Assembly (NCBI GenBank): GCA_030490835.1
Contig: CM059972.1
Coordinates: 33,335,452-33,399,451 of the forward strand
Direction of reading: 5' to 3'
Source: Annona cherimola
Taxonomy: Eukaryota > Streptophyta > Magnoliopsida > Magnoliales > Annonaceae
Length of the DNA stretch: 64,000 nt
Both the position numbers and the translations under genes were made by a program. Positions 22,055 to 35,642 of this stretch are shown piece by piece. The stretch's first letter is position 1, and every line of letters starts with the position of its first letter. The notes beneath the pieces were generated by a model. The model was not told the DNA's origin and did not search any database. It worked only from the letters and a program-made list of their open reading frames with translations.

Positions 22055-25000
22055 TGTGGCGCCCCAAACCCGAGTGTCACATCCTAAGCCTTATCTCGGG
22101 ATCGTATTGATTGGTAAATGTGATCAGGATTGTTGCCCTGTCACACGGCGGGTTTTATGGATATTTATCTAATTTAATACTTTCTCATAAGGGTTTGATT
22201 TCTTACATTTCCATCTCAAACATATCTAGGTCATTTCCAACCCTTTATCATATACAAAGAATGCTGATAAAAAACATTTCATCGAATACATAAATCAGAT
22301 GTCACTGCATGTATTACTCATAGTCATCAACATAAAACATCTGAATGGTTACAATCATTCAACATGAATTATTTCATAACATAGAAGTACTAGAGTTTTT
22401 CCATGACTTACTCAAACTGGTACTTGCTCCTTCGCCATTTTCTGTCTTTCACTTGTCTTTGGGTTTGAAAAACAAAATCGTGAGTCAAAACTCAATAAGA
22501 AAGCTATTTGCATTTTATAGGAAAATCATTTCAGGCAACATTTTGCATTTAAAATCATATTGGAAAGCAACTTATACTTTATCAAAAGGTATACCTTGAA
22601 AATATAAATCATGTACCCATCACGAGTACGATATGCATAATGTCATGAAAAACCATGAACATATTTATCATATTTCCCTTAGGATGGAAGCTAGCCAGGC
22701 GACCATCCGTCCACATTATCTCCCATTTCCGAGAGGGCGCCGCCGGCCTTGGGCCTATTTAAACGACTTGGCCGCACCAAGGGGAGACAATCGATCCGCT
22801 TATACCCTTCAGGTGGACCTAGTACCTTGTGCACATGAATTTTTCATAAATCCATCTTTAACATGCTAGCATGATTTTTCAATCAGAAACATAGAATCAC
22901 ATCATTTTTCCATAGCATTTAACAAAGGAAATTTCATAATATCGCATTTGAAGTAAAAACATCATTTCAATACCATTTAACTAAGGAATGACCATCCTTA
23001 AACATATTAGAAATAATTTTCACAATTTCATTAAACAAGTTAGAGCAAAAATTGCATTTATGTAAACAATTTAGAAAACAAAATTCATTTAGAAAATTTG
23101 CTTGCTTACCTGTGTTCTTTAGCTTTCCGACTCCGCTTTTTCTTTGCCTTTGCTTACATGAGAATAATATACTTTTTCATATATTTATTTTCCTCATATC
23201 TCACTTAGTTTTACAACTCATTTTATTCACATATATCATTTATTTAACTTCTCAAGTCATTATGCACATATATAGCACATTTTTACACATTTCATTAGCT
23301 AACACATAACATACATAACCCCATAAATAGGGTATCCATTCATCCACATAAAATTCATTCAATAATTATCATTTATAGGTTCATTAACCTCAATTTGTCA
23401 TTTTTCACTCCTTTTCCATAATACACACATCGGTGCCTATTTTAGCACACGTTATCGCCTTAGGCTTCATTAATCAATTCCAAAATTTTGGAATTAACAT
23501 CATACAATTCTAAACAGATGTATAATCATGAAATATCATATTTTCATGCATTTTTGCACAAAATCACATTTCACAAGTCATTCATCACTCTTGCATATCT
23601 ACTACTTCACATATGCCCATTTGGCAACCTATATGTAATGTATTTCATAAAATTTTCTAAGTCAAAAAATTAATCCATATTTCAGAGTGTTAATTAAATT
23701 TAATCATCACTGAATTTAGGGTATTTTTATGAGATTTAATTCCATTTACCACAGGTTTCCAAAACCGCAAGTTTGGAATCCGTTTTCCACCCATTTAACG
23801 TGTCTTTTGATACATAACCCTAAGCAGTTTAATAAATCCGAATTTTCAGAAAATAATTTTATTTTTCCTAATCCAAATTTAGGAAATTAACACATTTTTA
23901 ACATTCATGAATTAAAACCTCTCAAAACAGCAAGTTGCTTACCCGTTTCGGGTCCCGTTTTCACTCTATTTATACATTGTTTCATAAATCCATAAAAAAT
24001 CAGATTTTGAACTTATTTTTCCAAATAATTTTGGGCATCAATAATACATTAACCCTAGAGTATTTTACCCTACAAATAATTCACAAATCATGCAAACCCA
24101 TTTCTATAGCATTTTTAACCTAAAAATGAAGAATTCGGGCCATAAACATCGCTTTACATTCCATATTTTCTAAAATTCATTCCTTAAGCTCAAATCAACA
24201 TATGATCTGCATCAACACATGATTCATAACCTAATCTTATCATTCATTCAAAACAGCAACTTGACATGTGGATTTTAGAGTTTATCAACTTGAGTTTTCA
24301 ACTCATATATCATTCAAAACTTCATTTTCACCATCTAAATCATGGGAATTCATGCATATAACCTAACACCAATTCCATATTCAATCAAAGGCATATTGAA
24401 TCATCACTTGAGGACTTCTTTTGGCATCCATTTCATTTTCAAATTTTGGAGTTTAAATGTGAAACCCTAGTTTGTATAGAAGTCATATTGAATGAACTAT
24501 GTATGAATGATGTATACATATTTGAAGTATTTGTAATTTTTAAGATTTTTGCATTTAGGTCATCTGTGTGAATGATTGTTTAAATTTACTAAGTGAAGAT
24601 AAAGTGGTATATTATGATTGAAATGTCATATTAAAGATGGATAAATATTAGTATGCTATAAAAAGTCTAATTAAATCTCATAAGTGATTAATGAAGATTA
24701 GGAGGTTAATTATAGAACCAAGTTGAGATAATATTGAAAAATTCATAACTTGGAGACCTTAAGTCACATTAAGGTGAAATTTTAGGGGGAAGCACATAAT
24801 TTTGTGCTTATTCTCATGGAAAAATTAGATTATGAAAATTTTGATGAAAATTGATCATCACCGTTCACAACTTAAAATGATCATAACTTGGGTTAGAAAG
24901 ATCGGATTAAGATAAAATATGAAATGAATGGCTAAAATTATGAAATCAAATTTTTGGAAGGATTTGATCATGCAAATGATTAAGGGATTAAGTTTCCACG

Positions 25001-28000
25001 AAATTAGGATTAGAGATTTGACTTTTCAAATCATGAAATAAATAGCATTTATGATGAAATTGAATAAAATAAACAAATGAAAGAAGAAAAATTTGAGGTG
25101 TCAAGAGAGGGTAATTTTTAGGGTATTATGTAATTTACCAAAAATGAGAAAATTCCTGCAATTATCTTTTAATTAAATACATAATTAAATGGGTCAAAAG
25201 GGAATATGGAGGAGGTTGCAGCAAGGACGTGCAAACAGCCATGTATATGCATTTTATAAAATATTTTTATAATATAATGGATACTTAAAGTCAACTATGA
25301 GTTAATGAGGGTAATTTTACATTAAATTAAAGTGAAATTCGGATTTATTAGGAGGTGATCTGGACCATTGAATGGGAAAAGCAAAAATGGACAGCAGCAT
25401 AATCCAAGGGAGATGTGGACGGTTTGGCAGCTCAATGCTTACTTTATAATTTTTTTTATTAACCTAAATTGACCCTAAATGCCCTAATCTACTAGATAAT
25501 TAAATGTGTGATTAAATTAAGCTGGAAAGAAATTAATTTTGATAAGATAAGCAGCTGCAAAAGTGGAACGTGTGCAGGCAATAGAAAATTGGTGCAGACA
25601 ATTTTGACCGTGCAAGTGACCAAAATGGGATTTTTGTATTTTTTAAAAAATTATAAATGCATAGATAATTATCCTAGGTATTAGGGAATATAAATTTGCA
25701 TTTATTAGTTGTAAAAATTTGTTAAAAAAATTGGAAAATGGCATCTGATGGTGGACGAGATCTTGGGACAGCTTTGTGATGGTTTAATGCAATGGATAAC
25801 TAGTGAATTTATAATTAAGAAAAAAATAATTTTAATGGCCCACAAGCTGCCATGTCAGCTAAGAGGACAGAATTGCATTGGAATTTGCATTGTTGAGGTG
25901 GAATGTGGGGCCCATGAGCTAGAAATTTCCAGCTAATTGCATAAAAGCAAGGGGACGTCCAAGCATGTTTTGGGTACTTAGAAAATTTCTGAAAATTTTG
26001 AGCTCCCATTTTAACAGCAGCTCACGTCCCCCCTTTCATCATTTTTCATACCCCAAAACAAGTGAAGAAAAAGGAGAAGAAAAGGAAGAATTAAAGTGAA
26101 GAAGCTTGCTTGAGAAGAGGAAGTGAAGTAACACTAAATACAAGTAAGTAAATGACTTGAGTTTGAGTGATTCTAATTTAGTTTTTCTAATTTAATCTAT
26201 GATCTATGAATATGTTTCATAATGGAACTTTTAATGAAGAGTTTGGATGCTTCTAATTAGAGAATTTAATGGGAATTTATTTTCAAGAAGTACAATTAAG
26301 AGTTAGGTGTGTATAGAGAGTGGTTAGTGTGATGTATAAGCTTCTACTCTAGCTTAATCATGCTGAAATTATGTTTTAAGTTTCTGTTTGAATTAGTGAA
26401 TGTAATCGCATGATAATTCATGACTTAGTGTTGATTATATCTGAAAGTTAGCATGTGTTGTGAAGTATAGAAGGTAAGCTAGTTAAGATTTCTTCTAAGA
26501 CCTGAAATTCACTTCTAAAAGATGAAAATGATATATGAATTAATTCAAATCAATTGTGGATGAATTCTAGGGTAAAATACCCTAAATATAGGATACTTTG
26601 GACATGAAAAAGGACATTACATAAACTTCCCAAATTCGGATTTTAAGAGGAGTAAGTAGTGGACGTCCAAATAGTGTAAATGGGTACCCTATACATGTAT
26701 AAAATGCATTGAATTAGGGTAAGAAAATTTGGATAAATTGCTGGAATTAAATAGATAAAAATCTGTTTATATTGAAGTATCAAAGGAGATATATAAAGTG
26801 TAAAAATTGGATATCAAAGTGGCTGATTTGAAACTTTGAAAATTGTGGATTTAAAATTCATAAAAATGCACTAAATAGGTGTTAAATGAAGTGAATAAAT
26901 TTTCTGAAATAGAGGACAAGTTGTCGATTTGAATTTTTTTAAGAAAAGTATGAATTAGACGTGGTTAGACTCACATATGTGAAGCAAGGCATATGATAAG
27001 ATGATAAATGCATTATGTAAAATATTAAAATGAAAAAATATGTTAAAATATGATGGAAAAACGTGGAATGCATTGCTGAGTTAATAATCTTAAATTTTGA
27101 GATTAATTTTGGGAATTAAATATGTGACATAATGAATAATTGAGATATGTAAGGGTGTAAAGTACGCATACCCGACTTGGAAATTAAACGGGTTATGAAT
27201 ACTTATGGAAATGGGTTGGAAAACTAAATAAATGCAAGCAAATAGAATTTACGTGGATATTATGCTATTCCGTCATAGGCAAAGGAAAGGAAAAGGTTAA
27301 TCTGGGAAGCTCTCACGAACAAGGTAAGCAAGCAAATTTTCTAAATGAATTTCTATTTATTAAAATTTCTTTGACATAATTGTAAATGATGTTTTAATTA
27401 TTTTTCTTGATTTAGCAAATGTTATTTGAAATTTATTTCTAAATTTTTAAGGATGGTCATTCCTTAGTTCACTAGGTATTTTAAATTGATTTATATAACT
27501 GCTTTATGATAAATGAAAATTGTTGTCCTGTGATATTATGTGTGAAAAATTATACTAGCATGTCATGGATAATACATGTGCACAATGCATAAGGTTCACT
27601 TTAAAAGAATAAGCGGACCGATTGTCCCCCTTTGGTGTTACCGAGTCTCTAATATAGGCCAAGGGCCGGCAGCGTCTCCCTGTGTGAGAGGAGATGAAGA
27701 CGGATGGTCGCCTAGCTAGCCTCCATCCTAAGGGATTATGATTCATTCATTACAGTGTCATTATATATCCTTGAGGGGGTATAAGGTTGCTTTCCCTGAT
27801 GATTTTAAATAAAAAATTTCCGCTCCGCAGGTAGCTGATCACTTGATAAGTGTCTCTACTAAATGGAGAGAAACTTTTTTGTTGAAAAAGATTTCCTTTA
27901 AAATGATTTGCTTGGAAATATATAATGCTTGCTTATTGAACTTACGTTTTTGTTTTCCAAACCCATAGACAGGTGAATGAAGAGACTCGGCAAAGGAGCA

Positions 28001-29897
28001 AATAAAATATCATTAAGCAAAAGAAAAACATTTGTAGTGATTATGATATAGTAGAACTTATGTTGAATGGATGTAACTAAGTTGTTGTTTTCATATGGAC
28101 AACTATGATTATAACATGCAGTGACATCTGATTTAGGAAAATGTTGTAATGTTCTTTGAATACCATGCTTCGTTGTGTATTGAATGGTTGGAAATGACTT
28201 AGTTATTCCTTGAGATATAATTATGAGGAAATAAACTCCTATAAAAATATATTTAAATTGGATAATTATCCGTTAAAAACCCGCCGTGTGACAGGGCAAC
28301 AATCCTGATCACGTTTACCATTTGATACCGATCCCGAGGTAAGGCTCAGGATGTGACGCTCGTGTTGGGGGCGCCACATTAAAACTCAAGTTAAACAACT
28401 CAAAACAACACATATACTTACTTGGTTAATGTACTCCAAACCCTAAACACTTGAGTGGGTTTTCTTCTCCAATTTCTCTTCTTTTTCCCCTTGTTTTTTC
28501 TTCTATTTTTCTTCTTCCTTTGCTGGCCAAGAGGGGACGTGAGCTGTTGATCTTTGGGGGAGAAAAAATTCCAGCACGTAGGAAATTTCCAAGCCTTTCT
28601 CATGTGGACGTGCATGCCTTTTATAAGATGGACTTTCCAGATGTGGGCCCCACTTGATGCTAATTTTCCATATCCCTTTAAATGTGTGTCTATCCCTTAT
28701 GTGTGTTGTACAATTTCCAGCCATATAAATATTTTTATCATTTTTTAATGGGGGAAATTCAGCTTATAATCACAACCATCCAGCTGTCCCTTTGCACGTC
28801 CACATTGTGGTTGCCCATTTCATATTTTTTTCCATTTTTTATTAATCTCCATTTAAGGGTAAATTATACACCTCATTAACCTTTAATTTATTCATTAATT
28901 TGGCATAAAAAAATTAGCAAAATGGCAGCAAATCAGCACAGCAATACATGTCAATTGCATGAGACAAAGTTGTTCACTTTTTCACCTTCATGGCAGCTAC
29001 ATTTAACGATTTTTCTTGGATTTTTTTCACATATTTAAATGCTCATTTATGTATTCCAACATGTCAGCTATTTATGTGCATTATTTATAAAATAAAATAT
29101 TGAAAAAAATCCAGCCATAGCAGCACCTTGGACGTCCATACATCTCCACATCACGTATGCTCACTATGAGCTCTCCTTAGCCCCTTAAATATGGACATCA
29201 ATGCATGGATAATTCATGGAATTTTTCCATTTTATAATTATGCATAAAATATCCTAGTTTTAAGTTGCCTTTGACAAATATTTGGGTCATTAAAAATTGC
29301 ATTTAAGCCATGTACTCTAGCCATTAATGCATGGTACTCTTGAGGTGCAAAAGTCAAACATATACACCTTTTCCAATTGAGATATTTTTCCAAAATAATC
29401 TGATTAATCCAAACCTTCCAAAATGTGCATTTCATAATTTCATTCAACTGTTTCAAATTTCATCTCAATCCGATTTTCCTAGCTCAAGTTATAGTCATTT
29501 GAAGTTAACAGTTGGAATTGAGATATGATCAATAAATTATTAAAATAATTTCATTAAGGAACTTCAAAACCCAATAATTCCATAATATCAAGCCTATCAT
29601 CATCAACTTCCCTGTCAAATTTCACTTGAATCTTCCTTACAGGCGTTGAGTTATGAATTTTCTATGATTTTCTAACATAATTTCATAATTTCCACTTTAA
29701 TCTCCATTAATTAAATCATAAAAATTAAACTAAATATTCATGCCACATTAACATGTTTTAATCATCATTATGCCCCTTTAGTCACCTTGACTCATATTGG
29801 GCTCCGGCGATTAAATTTTTAATCATCATTCTTAATTGAACTCTAATTGCATAATATCATAAAATCCTAAGATCATCCATAGTTCATTTAATTCACA
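22055..29897 (-). mobile_element. Minus-strand solo LTR (3.9 kb) with short 5' terminus
   Basis: Target duplication AAAAC at 22050-22054 and 29898-29902. Begins TGTGGCGCCCC and ends TTTAATTCACA. Its sense start is therefore TGTGAATTAAATGAAC, about 55-60 bases inside the start used by relatives (TGTGAAACCC). Without the nested LTR at 24458-28378 it measures about 3.92 kb. Terminal hairpin 22120-22144, exon-like block 23152-23110, TATA-like box 28626-28618(-). Confidence 0.85.
24458..28378 (+). mobile_element. Plus-strand solo LTR S1 (3.92 kb)
   Basis: Target duplication TTAAA at 24453-24457 and 28379-28383; ends TGTGAAACCC and GGGCGCCACA. Marks: donor-like GTAAGT at 26144, exon-like block 27279-27323, core 27580-27730, hairpin 27764-27783, acceptor-like ATAGACAG ending 27972, terminal hairpin 28288-28312. 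Internal sequence was lost by LTR-LTR recombination. Very similar to S2 (30259-34259). Confidence 0.92.
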
Positions 29898-30258
29898 AAA
29901 ACTTAGAATTAAAGAACCTAATATATCATGTATACTTACTTGATTGTTATCAACCTTGATTCAAGCTATCCAAGCTTGGTTCTCCTCCTTTCTTTCTCCT
30001 TTTTCTCCTTCTTTTTTCCTTCTCCTTTTCTTCCCTTCTTCTTCTTTCTTTGCTGGAAAATATGGACATCCCCTTGCTGCCCTCTTTTTGGATATTTTTC
30101 CTTTGATTTTTTTTTCATTCAAATGGGCGTCCCATGTGTGCTTCAACATATACTTATAATACAGGTTTTTGGGCCCACATTTAGCACATGATTTGAGGTC
30201 ATTTTAATACATGTCTATCCCTTGTTGTGTTGTCACCATATTACCCTAGTTAATTATG

Positions 30259-33200
30259 TGTGAAACCCTAGTTTGTATAGAAATCATGAAATAATATTGA
30301 ATGAACTATGTATGAATGACATATTCATATTTGAAGTATTTGCAATTTTTAAGATTTTTGCGTTTAGGTCATCTGTGTGAATGATTGTTTAAATTTACTA
30401 AGTAAAGGTAACGTGGTTTATTATGATGAAAATATCATATTAAAGATAGATAAATATTATCATGCTATAAAAATTCTAATTAAATCTCATAAGTGAATAA
30501 TGAAGATTAGGAGGTTAATTATAAAACCAAGTTGAGATAATATTGAAAAATTCATAACTTGGAGACCTTAAGTCGGATTAAGGTAAAATTTGAGGGAGAA
30601 GCACATAATTTTGTGCTTAATATCATGGAAAAATTAGATTATGAAAATTTTGAGGAAAATTGATCATCACCGTTCAAATCTTAAAATGATCATAACTTGG
30701 GCTAGAAACATCGGATTAAGATGAAATTTGAAATGAACGTCTAAAATTATGAAATCAAGGTTTTGGAAGGATTTTATCATGAAAATGATTAAGGGATTAA
30801 GCTTGGACGAAATTAGGATGAGAGATTTGACTTTTCAAATCATAAAGTAAATAGCATTTATGATGAAATTATATAAAATAAATAAATGAAAGAAGAATAA
30901 ATTTGAGGTGTCAAAAGAAGGTAATTTGTAGGGTATTATGTAAATTATTAAAAGTGAGAAAATCACTGCAATTATCTCTTAGTTAAGTGCATAATTAAAT
31001 GGGTCAAAAAGGAAAATGGAGGAGGTGGCAATATGGACGTGCAAGCAGCCATATATTGGCATTTTATTAAATATTTTATAATATAATGGACATCAAAAGT
31101 CAACTATGAATTAATGTAGATAATTCTGCATTAAATTAAAGTGAAATTCGGATTTATTAGGAGCTGATCTGGACCATTGAATGGGAAAAGCAAAAGTGGA
31201 CAGCAGCATAATCTAAGGGAAATGTGGACGGTTTTGGCAGCTCAATGCTTACTTTATAATTTTTTTATTAACCTAAATTGACCCTAAATGCCCTACTCTA
31301 CTAGATAATTAAATGAGGGATTAATTAAAGCTGGGAAAAAATTAATTTTGATAAGATAAGCAGCTGCAAAAGTTGATCGTGTGCAGGCAACAGAAATTGG
31401 TGCAGCAAACTTTGACCGTGCAAGTGTCCAAAATGGGATTTTTTGTATTTTTTAAAAACTAATAAATTCATGGATAATTAGCCTAGGTAATAGGGGATGT
31501 AAATGTGCATTTATTAGTTACAAAAATTCATTGAAAAATTGGAGAATAGCAGCTTATGGTGGACGTGCAACAGATGGACAACTTTGTGATAGTTTAATGC
31601 AAGGGATAATTAGTGAATTTATAATTAAGGAAAAAATAATTTTAATGGCCCACAAGCTGCCATGTCAGCCAAGAGGATAGGAATGCATTGGAATTTGCAT
31701 GGATGAGGTGGCATGTGGGGCCCATGAGCTGGAAATTTCCAGCTAGTTGCATATAAGCAAGGGGAAGTCCAAGCATGTGTGAGTACTTAGAAAATTTCTG
31801 GAAATTTTGAGCTCCCATTTCGATAGCAGCTCATGACCCCCCTTTTCATCATTTTTTATACCCCAAAACAAGTGAATAAAAAGAAGAAGAAAAGGAAGAA
31901 TTAAAGTGAAGAAGCTTGCTAGAGAAGAGGAAGTGAAGTAGCACTCAATACAAGTAAGTAAATGACTTGAGTTTGAGTGATTTTAATTTAGTTTTTCTAA
32001 TTTAATCTATGAGCTATGAATATGTTTCATAATGGAAGTTTTAATGAATAATTTGGATGCTTTTAATTAGAGAATTTAATGGGAATTTATTTGCAATAAG
32101 TACAATGAAAAGCTAGGTGTGAATAGAGAGTGTTTGGTGTGATGTATAAGCTTTTACTCTAGTTTAATCATGCTGAAATTGTGTTTTAAGTTTCTGTTTG
32201 AATTAGTGAATGTAATCACATGATAATTCATGACTTAGTGTTGATTATATCTGAAATTTAGCATGTGTTGTGAATGTATTGTGAAGTATAGAAGGTAAAC
32301 TAGTTACGGTATCATCTAAGACCCAAAATTCACTTCTAAATAATGAAAATGATATATGAATTGATTCAAATCAATTGTGGATGAATTCAAGGGTAAAATA
32401 CCCTAAATATAGGACACTTTGGATGTGAAAAATGACATTACATAAACTGCCTAAATTCGGATTTTAATAGAAGTGAGAAGTGGACGTCCAAATGGTGCAA
32501 ACCGTTACCCTATACATGTATAAAATGTTGCTGTATTGCAAATAATTTATATATGGATTTTATATATGTGAAAATGAATTGAATTTAGGGTAATAAAATT
32601 GGGATAAATTTCTAAAATTAAATAGAAAAAAATCTGTTTATGTTGGAGTATCAAAAGAGGCGTATAAAGTGTAGAAATGGGACATCAAAGTGGCTGTTTT
32701 GAAATTTTGAGAATTTTGAATTAAAAATTCATAAAAATGCAATAAATAGGTGTTAAATGAAGTAAATGAACTTTATGAATTGGAGAACAAGTTTTTTATT
32801 TGAAAAAGTTTAAGAAATATATGAATTAGACGCAGTTAGACGCGCATATGTGAAGCAGTGCACATGATAAGATGATAAATGCATTATGTAAAATATTAAA
32901 ATGAAAAAATATGTTAAAATATGATGAAAAAATATGGAATGTATTTCTGAATTAATAATCTCAAATTTTGAGATTAAATTTTGGGAATTAAATATGTGGC
33001 ATAATGAATAATTGAGATACATAAGTGTAAAGTACGCATACCCGACTTGGAAACTAAACGGGTTATGAATATTTATGGAAATGGGTTGAAAAACTAAATA
33101 AATGCAAGAAAATAGAATTTACATGGATATTATGCTATTCTGTCATAAGCAAAGGAAAGGAAAAGGTTGATCCGGGAAGCTCTCACGAACAAGGTAAGCA

Positions 33201-34259
33201 AGCAACTTTTCTAAATGAATTTCTATTTATTAAAATTTCTTTGAAACAATTGTAAATAATGTTTTAATTGCATTTCTTGATTTAGCAAATGTTATTTGAA
33301 ATTTATTTCTAAATTTTTAAGGATGGCTATTCCTTAGTTCACTAGGTATTTTAAATTGATTTATATAACTGCTTTATGATAAATGAAAATTGTTGTCCTA
33401 TAATATTATGTGTGAAAAAATCATGCTAGCATGTCATGGATAAATTCATGTGCACAATGCATAAGGTGCACCTTAAAGGAATAAGCGGACCGATTGTCCC
33501 CCTTTGGTGTTACCGAGTCGCTAATGTAGGCCAAGGGCCGGTGGCGTCTCCTTATGTGAAAGGAGATGAAGACGGATGGTCGCTTAGCTAGCCTCCTTCC
33601 TAAGGGATCATGATGCATTCACTATAGTGTCATTATATATCCCCGAGGGGGTATAACGTTGCTTTCCATGTTGATTTTAAATAAAAGATTTCTGCTCCGC
33701 GGGTAACTGATCACTTGATAAGTGTCTCTACTGAATGGAAAGAAACCTTTTTGTTGAAAAGGATTTCCTTTAAAATGATTTGCTTAGAAATATATATAAA
33801 TGCTTGCTTATTGAGTGTACAACTCACGTTTTTGTTTTCCAAACCCATAGACAGGTGAGTGAAAAGATCGGCAAAGGAGCAAATAAAATATCATTTAAGA
33901 AAGAGAAGAACATTTGCAGTGATTAGGATATAGTAGAACTTATGTAGAATGGATGTAACTAAGTTGTTGTTTTCATATGGACAACTATGATTTTAACTTG
34001 CAGTGACATTTGATTTAGGAAAATTTTGTAATGTTTTTTGAATACCATGCTTTGTTGTGTATTGAATGGTTGGAAATGACTTAATTATTACCTGAGATAT
34101 AATTAAGAGGAAATAAACTCTAATGAAAACATATTAAATTGGATAATTGTTCGTTAAAAACCCGTCGTGTGACAGGGTAACAATCCTGATCACATTTACC
34201 AGTCAATACCGATCCCGAGGTAAGGCTCAGGATGTGACGCTCGAGTTGGGGGCGCCACA
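30259..34259 (+). mobile_element. Plus-strand solo LTR S2 (4.0 kb)
   Basis: Target duplication TTATG at 30254-30258 and 34260-34264; ends TGTGAAACCC and GGGCGCCACA. Closely related to S1 and inserted in the same orientation in a neighbouring LTR. Donor-like GTAAGT at 31954, exon-like block ending 33193, core 33450-33600, stem-loop 33636-33655, acceptor-like ATAGACAG ending 33854, terminal hairpin 34169-34193 (loop GTAACAAT). Confidence 0.92.
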
Positions 34260-35642
34260 TTATGTAATTATCATAATTCAAAATTCACAAAATTAGCTCA
34301 ATTGAATGCCCATGTTGCTGTCCATATGAGCATGTCCCATGCGGCTACCTTTTTTCAATTTTTTCACAAAATTTGCAGCCTTAATTAATGAGTGTTTATA
34401 CACCCTAACTAATAGACTACTTAGATATACATTTAGCATTAAAAAAATCAAAAAACATCCAAACATCCAGCCTTTGGATGTCCCCTATTGCAACTCACCT
34501 TGCTGTCCACATAAAACGTCCATATGTAGCTGCCTTTTGCAATTTTTTTCCACAAAAATGCAGCTTTATTTAATGGTCATTTAATCACCCTAGTAATTAG
34601 CTTTCTTAGCTATCCATTTAACATTTTAAAAAATCACAAAAATTCCAAAATTGCTGCCTTGGTTGTCCACCTCTCTTCCATGCGCCATTGTTGTCCACTT
34701 GATGATCACATCCACATGGCCTTAATTTGATATTTTTGACCAGAATTTTCTACCCAATTTAAATGATCATTTATTTACCTTGATCTCTAGCTGACTTAGT
34801 TGTGGATTTTATAATTAAAAAAATCAAAAAATCCACTTTTTGGAGCTCATAGATGTCCACTTTATGCCACCTCCCTTAAGCTAGTCATTAACTCCTTAAA
34901 TCAGCATTTATTCATGAGATATTTTCATAATTTTTTTATTTTTTAGTAATTCATAAAATACCTTGCAATGTACCCCCTTTTGACACATATTTTATGCCAT
35001 TAATAATGCATTTAATCCCTTTACTATTTAACATAAATGCAAGGGCACTTTTTGGTGCATAAGTCAAAGGTGTTCCACCTTTTTCGTGCAAGCATAATCC
35101 CCAAATCACTTAGCTTAATCGAAGCCTTTCATTGCATTGATCTCATAATTTTAACCATCCATTTCAAATTTCGTCTCAATCTAACTTTTCTAGCTCAAGT
35201 TATGAGAATTTGAAGTCATCCTTGGATTTTGCATGGTAATACTCAATTTTCACCCTATTCTCATCAATATTTTCATAATATAACCTTTCCATAAGGTTAA
35301 GCACGAAATTATGTGCTTCTCTTTCAATTTTCATCTTAATCCGCCTTACAAGCGTCAAGTTGTGAATTTTCTAACATTTTCCAACTTAACTTTATATTTA
35401 GCCTCTTAATTTCCATTAATCACATTATGGAAATTAAATTAATTTTTCATGGCACACTAATACTTTTCAACCCTCATTAGACCACTTTAATCATATTAAC
35501 CACATTTACTTATAATGATTAATTTAATCATCATTCATAACCACTAACCTAATTGCAACAAATCATCAAAATTGCAAATAAATCATTCATAATTCAATCA
35601 AATCATACATGAATCCTATGTAGGTCAAGGTTTCACACGTCC

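Larger units (their letters stand above)
13705..35637 (-). mobile_element. Minus-strand gypsy element E2, internal region lost, heavily nested
   Basis: Inserted in the E1 3' LTR, with CGTCC at 13700-13704 and 35638-35642. It begins TGTGGTGCCCC and ends GGTTTCACA. Two LTR copies remain: 13705-15222 (downstream LTR, truncated) and about 19615-35637 (upstream LTR, near complete, 4.17 kb without insertions). The two differ by scattered substitutions and by a deletion of about 115 bases at 14275 relative to 20185-20300. No gag or pol is left; the space between them (15223-19614) holds plus-strand LTR pieces of another subfamily. Confidence 0.75.
19615..35637 (-). repeat. E2 upstream LTR, split by two solo LTRs
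   Basis: Pieces 19615-22054, 29903-30258 and 34265-35637 join to about 4.17 kb. The first piece carries the terminal hairpin (19680-19704), core and exon-like block (donor here mutated, GCTAACC at 20685). The second holds the donor-like site (ACTTAC, 29938-29943) and pyrimidine-rich leader. The third holds U3 down to GGTTTCACA. The canonical TGTGGCGCC start is lost at 19615. Confidence 0.75.

Noticed and set aside
22633..22869. 78-codon frame, with similar peptides at 27555-27746(-) and 33421-33618(-)
   Set aside because: The shared peptide (GDNRSAY) comes from the conserved LTR core read antisense, not from a protein gene.
28418..28748. Overlapping open frames on both strands rich in Lys/Glu or Phe/Leu/Ser
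   Set aside because: They cover the purine/pyrimidine-rich leader of a minus-strand LTR. Frames on both strands arise from low complexity; no family motif. The same holds for 3370-3567, 29928-30191, 41340-41400, 46952-47188, 53547-53770 and 59299-59574.
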